Shown here: positions 49,766-52,714 of the stretch, piece after piece | Numbering within the stretch: the stretch's first letter is position 1 | Layout of the letters: each line of letters starts with the position of its first letter | NCBI GenBank assembly: GCA_036502625.1 | Contig: DASXYG010000009.1 | Span: forward strand, 1 to 52,714 | Reading direction: 5' to 3' | Source: DASXYG01 sp036502625 | GTDB lineage: Bacteria > Actinomycetota > Actinomycetes > Streptosporangiales > Streptosporangiaceae | Length of the DNA: 52,714 bases | Program-made: the position numbers and the translations under genes | The notes under the pieces: generated by a model | What the model saw: only the letters and a program-made list of their open reading frames with translations | Databases searched by the model: none | Told to the model about the DNA's origin: nothing

Positions 49766-51406
49766 CTACGAGCTCGCGTCGATGTCCAGGGCGTGCGTCG
49801 CCGCGCCGGTTCGCGCGGTCAGCCGCCCCGTGGCGAGGCGGCCGGCGCGCAGCGCGGTGTACAACACGGAGGCCGCCAGCGAGGTGGGGGCGCCGGTCAC
49901 CGCGGTGATGTCGCGACCGCCGCGGGTAGCGGCCACACAGCCGTCAGGGGTGGCCGCCGCCGCGACCTGGGCGCCCGGGTACCCGCGCAGCGCACCTGCC
50001 GCCCAGGCGCGACCGTCATCCGCGGTGGCGGGCCCGCGCCGGTAGAGCACGGACGCGTTGCCGGGCAGCAGCCGGTCGGGTTCGTGCTCGCCGGCGCACA
50101 GGTGGCGTACGGCCCCGGGCGGCCCGTCGGCGGGTGCGCCCGCGGCCGCGGGGTGCCGGCTGAGCGCGATCTCTCCGTCGTCGCCGATGGAGGTGAACAC
50201 GATGTACGACGCGACGGTTTGCGGGCCGTGGTCGGCGCGCGGGTCGGGCAGCGCGCGGGCGCGTGCGGCGCCGTCCGGGGGCGGGAGCTCGAGGACGCTG
50301 TAGAGGAGGCCGCTCAGGCTGGTGCGGCCGGTCGTGGCGAACATGCCGGCCGCGATGGACGTCAGCGATGTGTCCGCCCCCGCGGACTCGACCTGCGGGC
50401 GCAGCGCGACGTCCGGGTCGAGCCATGGGGCGCGGCGGCCGAACTCCGCGAGCGGCGTTCCGGGCACGGTCTCGTCGCCGAAGCAGGCGAGCAGGACGGG
50501 CCGGCCGATCGCGGCGCCGTACACGGTGACGGATCCGTGGTCGCCGATCAGGGTGTCGGCGGCGATCAGGGCCGCCTGCCAGCCGGTGTCCGGCGGGATG
50601 AGCAGGAGCCCGGCGTCGCGGGCATCGGCGAGCCAGCTCCGCACCTGCCACGGGCCGTGGCCGAACCACACGTTGGGGTGGACGACGAGTGCCACCTGGT
50701 GCTCGTCGGCGGGCAGTTCGGCGAGCAGCCGTACGGGCAGGTCGGGGTGGCGGCCGAGCAGGGAGCCGCGGCCCCATGTGGAGCTGAGCACGGTGAGCCG
50801 GGCGCGGGGGGCGACCCCGAGAGCGCGGCGGTACTGGTCGCGGAGGGTGAGGCAGGCGCGGATGCGGTCGTACGTGGGGTCGCCGACGATGACGGTGCGG
50901 AGGGCGGCTTCGGGATGGGTGGCGGCGAGCTGGTCGCGTTGGGCCGGGTGGGCGGCGGTCATGATGACGTGGCCGTCGCGGAGCCTGCTTTCCGGGACGA
51001 CGCCGGAGACGCGGGCGTCGAGGGATTCCGAGTCGGGGACGTACTTGTGAAATCCGATTCCGTGCGGGATGACGACGACGGGGGCGCCGATCGGGCGAAT
51101 TTCGATGTTCTCACTCGCGGTTACGGCGAGGTCGAATTTCGTGCCGGATATCTGGTCCCAGGGAATGATGCGGGCGCCTTCGGAGCGGAGGAGGCCGATG
51201 ATTCCGTCGTTGAAAGCGGAGGTCTCGTCGACGGCGAAGACGACCTGGACGCGGAGGTCGCCGCGGAACGCTTCGAGGGCGTCGAGGAGCCTGGTGGCGC
51301 TGGTGAAGGTGCGCGCCACGGCGAGGACGTCGCGCTCGGCGTCGACGGTCACCCAGCGGCGCGCCTCGGGACCGACGGGCACTCGGAACACGGGTTCACT
51401 GGGCAC
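49766..51406 (-). CDS. GT-B fold protein, CDP-glycerol glycerophosphotransferase (TagF)-like
   Basis: This is a 546-aa protein. VLAVARTFTSATRLLDALEAF and VQVVFAVDETSAFNDGI form the N-lobe, and VVIPHGIGFHKYVPDS precedes the C-lobe. LTVLSSTWGRGSLLGRHPDL, VALVVHPNVWFGHGPWQV and TLIGDHGSVTVYGAAIGRPVLLACF match the TagF/2-epimerase-like nucleotide site. The last 150 residues are Ala/Gly-rich and look like a separate poorly conserved domain. No membrane anchor is seen. A five-copy octamer lies upstream. The substrate is unknown; teichoic-acid-like chemistry is one possibility. Confidence 0.65.
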   Translation of the reverse strand: MPSEPVFRVPVGPEARRWVTVDAERDVLAVARTFTSATRLLDALEAFRGDLRVQVVFAVDETSAFNDGIIGLLRSEGARIIPWDQISGTKFDLAVTASENIEIRPIGAPVVVIPHGIGFHKYVPDSESLDARVSGVVPESRLRDGHVIMTAAHPAQRDQLAATHPEAALRTVIVGDPTYDRIRACLTLRDQYRRALGVAPRARLTVLSSTWGRGSLLGRHPDLPVRLLAELPADEHQVALVVHPNVWFGHGPWQVRSWLADARDAGLLLIPPDTGWQAALIAADTLIGDHGSVTVYGAAIGRPVLLACFGDETVPGTPLAEFGRRAPWLDPDVALRPQVESAGADTSLTSIAAGMFATTGRTSLSGLLYSVLELPPPDGAARARALPDPRADHGPQTVASYIVFTSIGDDGEIALSRHPAAAGAPADGPPGAVRHLCAGEHEPDRLLPGNASVLYRRGPATADDGRAWAAGALRGYPGAQVAAAATPDGCVAATRGGRDITAVTGAPTSLAASVLYTALRAGRLATGRLTARTGAATHALDIDASS

Positions 51407-51710
51407 GCGTCACCTGCCCTCGATAGCCGACGACGACGCCCGAGTTCCCGAGTTCCCGAGTTCCCGAGTTCCCGAGTTCATTTTACTCCGAGAGTTTATC
51501 GTGGCGACATCGACACGCATTGTTATCTGTCACTTTCCGGAAAAGACTCGGGTCGTCGCCGTTGGAATGGCGGAGCCGGTTCCGTACGTGTTCATGCCGT
51601 CGAACGTACCGCCTGGGGACCGGCGGGGCATCGGGGTGTGGCCGGAGCCGGACGCGGGGCGGCCTGCGGCGACGGTCTGGACGGTGCCGGGGCGGCGGCA
51701 TACTGGCCGT
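51407..51710. other. intergenic region between the divergent GT-B and SseB(2) genes
   Basis: These 304 bases contain the octamer array at 51440-51479, then an AT-richer stretch (51480-51540) that could hold promoters for both genes, then GC-rich DNA before the SseB gene. A CATACT ends 7 nt before the SseB ATG. No gene is recognised. Confidence 0.5.
51440..51479. repeat. five-copy tandem octamer
   Basis: CCGAGTTC repeated five times without error. It lies 33 bp upstream of the GTG of the GT-B gene (as GAACTCGG on its strand). A change of copy number would shift the spacing between promoter and start without altering the protein. Confidence 0.9.
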
Positions 51711-52520
51711 ATGCCCTTTCCGGTCAACGCGGCCGAGCGTGCGCTCACGGCCGTTCTCGATGACGCGCCCATGGCGGGACTGCTCGACGAGCTCGCGCGG
51801 GCGCGCCTCTGGGTGCCGACCGGCGGTGACGGGGGCGGCGCGCCGGAGCTGGCGGCGTTCGAGTTCGACGGGATGCCGTTCGTGGCGGCCTACACCTCGA
51901 CCGAGCAGGTCGCGGCGGGGACGCCCGGGGCGGAGTGTGCGACCGTGCCGGGGTTCCGGCTGGCGCGGCTGCTGCCCGAGGGGTGCGGCATCGCGCTGAA
52001 TCCGGGCGGGCAGGTGCAGTTCCCGGTGTATCCCGAGGGTGTGGCGGTACTGGCGGCGGCCGAGGTGCCGCCCGACGCCGTGCCGGACAGCGCGGAGCCC
52101 GCGGGCGACGGGGTTACGGTTCGCTCCCCCTCCGCCGACACCCGGCCGCTGCGCGAGGCGGTAGCCGCGCTGCTGCCCGAGGTGCCCGAGGTCGCCGCGG
52201 CCGCGGACGGCTGGGCGGAGACGTCCACCGGCGAGGTACTGGTCGTGGCGGTGACGCTGGACGTCCCGGACGACCCGGAGGCGCAGGACGCGGTCATCGC
52301 GGCGGTCGAGCAGGCGGTAGGCGAAACAGGCCCGGACTTCGCGGTCGACGTCGTCTTCCCCGGCGCCCCCGACGAGGACGCCACCGACGACGCGCCGGGC
52401 GGAGCCCTGGACGCCAACATCTGCGGCGCCGACGACTGCTGCGGCGGCGGCTGCGGCGCAGGCGTTTCAGTCCCCAACTGGATCGCCACCAACCGCCCTC
52501 CCTTCTACGTCCGCCCGTAG
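51711..52520 (+). CDS. SseB family protein (2) with a cysteine-rich C-terminal insert
   Basis: This is a 269-aa protein. It aligns with SseB (1): LDELARARLWVPTGGD, PFVAAYTSTEQVAAGTP, GIALNPGGQVQFPVYPEGVAVLAA, and the end NWIATNRPPFYVRP matches DEWLLDNTDPFYTRA. Before that end it has an extra stretch with six cysteines in 16 residues (CGADDCCGGGCGAG plus neighbours), which looks like a metal-binding knot. No signal peptide is seen. A CATACT lies 6 nt before the ATG, so the message may be leaderless. Confidence 0.8.
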   Translation: MPFPVNAAERALTAVLDDAPMAGLLDELARARLWVPTGGDGGGAPELAAFEFDGMPFVAAYTSTEQVAAGTPGAECATVPGFRLARLLPEGCGIALNPGGQVQFPVYPEGVAVLAAAEVPPDAVPDSAEPAGDGVTVRSPSADTRPLREAVAALLPEVPEVAAAADGWAETSTGEVLVVAVTLDVPDDPEAQDAVIAAVEQAVGETGPDFAVDVVFPGAPDEDATDDAPGGALDANICGADDCCGGGCGAGVSVPNWIATNRPPFYVRP

Positions 52521-52714
52521 CCTCTCCCCCAGCTCCCCCAGCCCTCCCGGCCCCCAGCCCCCGCCCGGTCTCCCCCGGGCTCCGTTCCGCGCCCGCCCAT
52601 CCCCGCGCCGCGCCCCATCCCCGCGCCGTGCGTCCGCGCCCCAGCTCCCCGCTCCACCCCCACGCCTCATCTCCGCGCCGCGCCTACCGCCACACCCCGC
52701 CGCCACACCCCGCC
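52521..52714. other. pyrimidine-rich right edge, no gene supported
   Basis: Almost all bases are C on the plus strand, with a 13-bp tandem repeat CGCCACACCCCGC (two copies) at the very end. An open frame on the minus strand is low-complexity Gly/Arg and is not convincing. Confidence 0.4.

Noticed and set aside
45181..52520. A defence island built around the STAND protein
   Set aside because: No nuclease, toxin, reverse transcriptase, methylase or mobile-element gene is next to it; a conflict role remains only a possibility.
52467..52706. A 79-aa gene at the right edge on the minus strand
   Set aside because: Low-complexity Gly/Arg/Ala sequence overlapping the end of a real gene; explained by the pyrimidine-rich strand.

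Overview
The window is about 52.7 kb of very GC-rich DNA from a filamentous-actinomycete-like chromosome. Codon third positions are almost all G or C, GTG starts and 4-base stop/start overlaps are frequent, and many genes appear to be leaderless (a TANNNT -10 box followed 6-8 nt later by the start codon). The gene content fits Streptosporangiales/Thermomonosporaceae better than Streptomyces, but that placement is a guess. No rRNA, tRNA, CRISPR array, insertion sequence, phage or integrase gene was seen. It reads as ordinary chromosome with accessory enzymes and envelope functions.

Left part (1-13.6 kb): a UDP-sulfoquinovose-synthase-like gene cut by the window edge, a methyltransferase, a cysteine-desulfurase-like PLP enzyme, a 14-TM MFS exporter, a secreted S1E serine protease, a secreted penicillin-acylase-family Ntn hydrolase, an XRE/TPR-type regulator, a divergent MarR/SDR pair, a small lipoprotein and a GH15 glucanase/trehalase.

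Middle (13-28 kb): a leftward cluster holds sirtuin, LD-carboxypeptidase, an unknown 270-aa protein, a glutaryl-CoA-dehydrogenase-like enzyme and a flavin split-barrel protein. Next comes a sulfotransferase. After it lies the most interesting unit: a leftward five-gene operon (GT2 glycosyltransferase, DUF2064, methyltransferase, cytochrome-b/molybdopterin oxidoreductase fusion, small membrane protein), all joined by 4-nt overlaps. It is divergent from a membrane glycosyltransferase-like protein with an OmpR-type response regulator and a histidine kinase. A dTDP-rhamnose-4-epimerase-like gene 3.4 kb away carries the same promoter layout: a repeated box CTTACGAnnnnCTGACRTC, exactly 36 nt, TAGCGT, exactly 7 nt, start codon. 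I propose that these nine genes are one regulon controlled by the local two-component system.

Right-middle (25-38 kb): three TetR genes, each divergent from an enzyme gene (SnoaL-like, alpha/beta hydrolase, FAD monooxygenase), two of them with clear palindromic operators. Also here are a zinc-free MDR reductase with a decayed mmcQ/yjbR gene behind it, an endo/exonuclease/phosphatase-family protein, an ABC exporter half-transporter and an asparagine synthase.

Right part (38-52.7 kb): a small HTH protein; an ABC-F ATPase gene preceded by a leaderless 7-codon leader peptide and two mutually exclusive hairpins (a likely antibiotic-responsive attenuator); a DUF2330 membrane protein that overlaps a second ABC-F gene tail to tail; a PhzF-like enzyme; a broken PHB-depolymerase-type esterase; and two SseB paralogues flanking a sugar transporter, a STAND-type protein with its nucleotide-binding residues lost, and a TagF-like GT-B protein with a five-copy octamer repeat in its upstream region.
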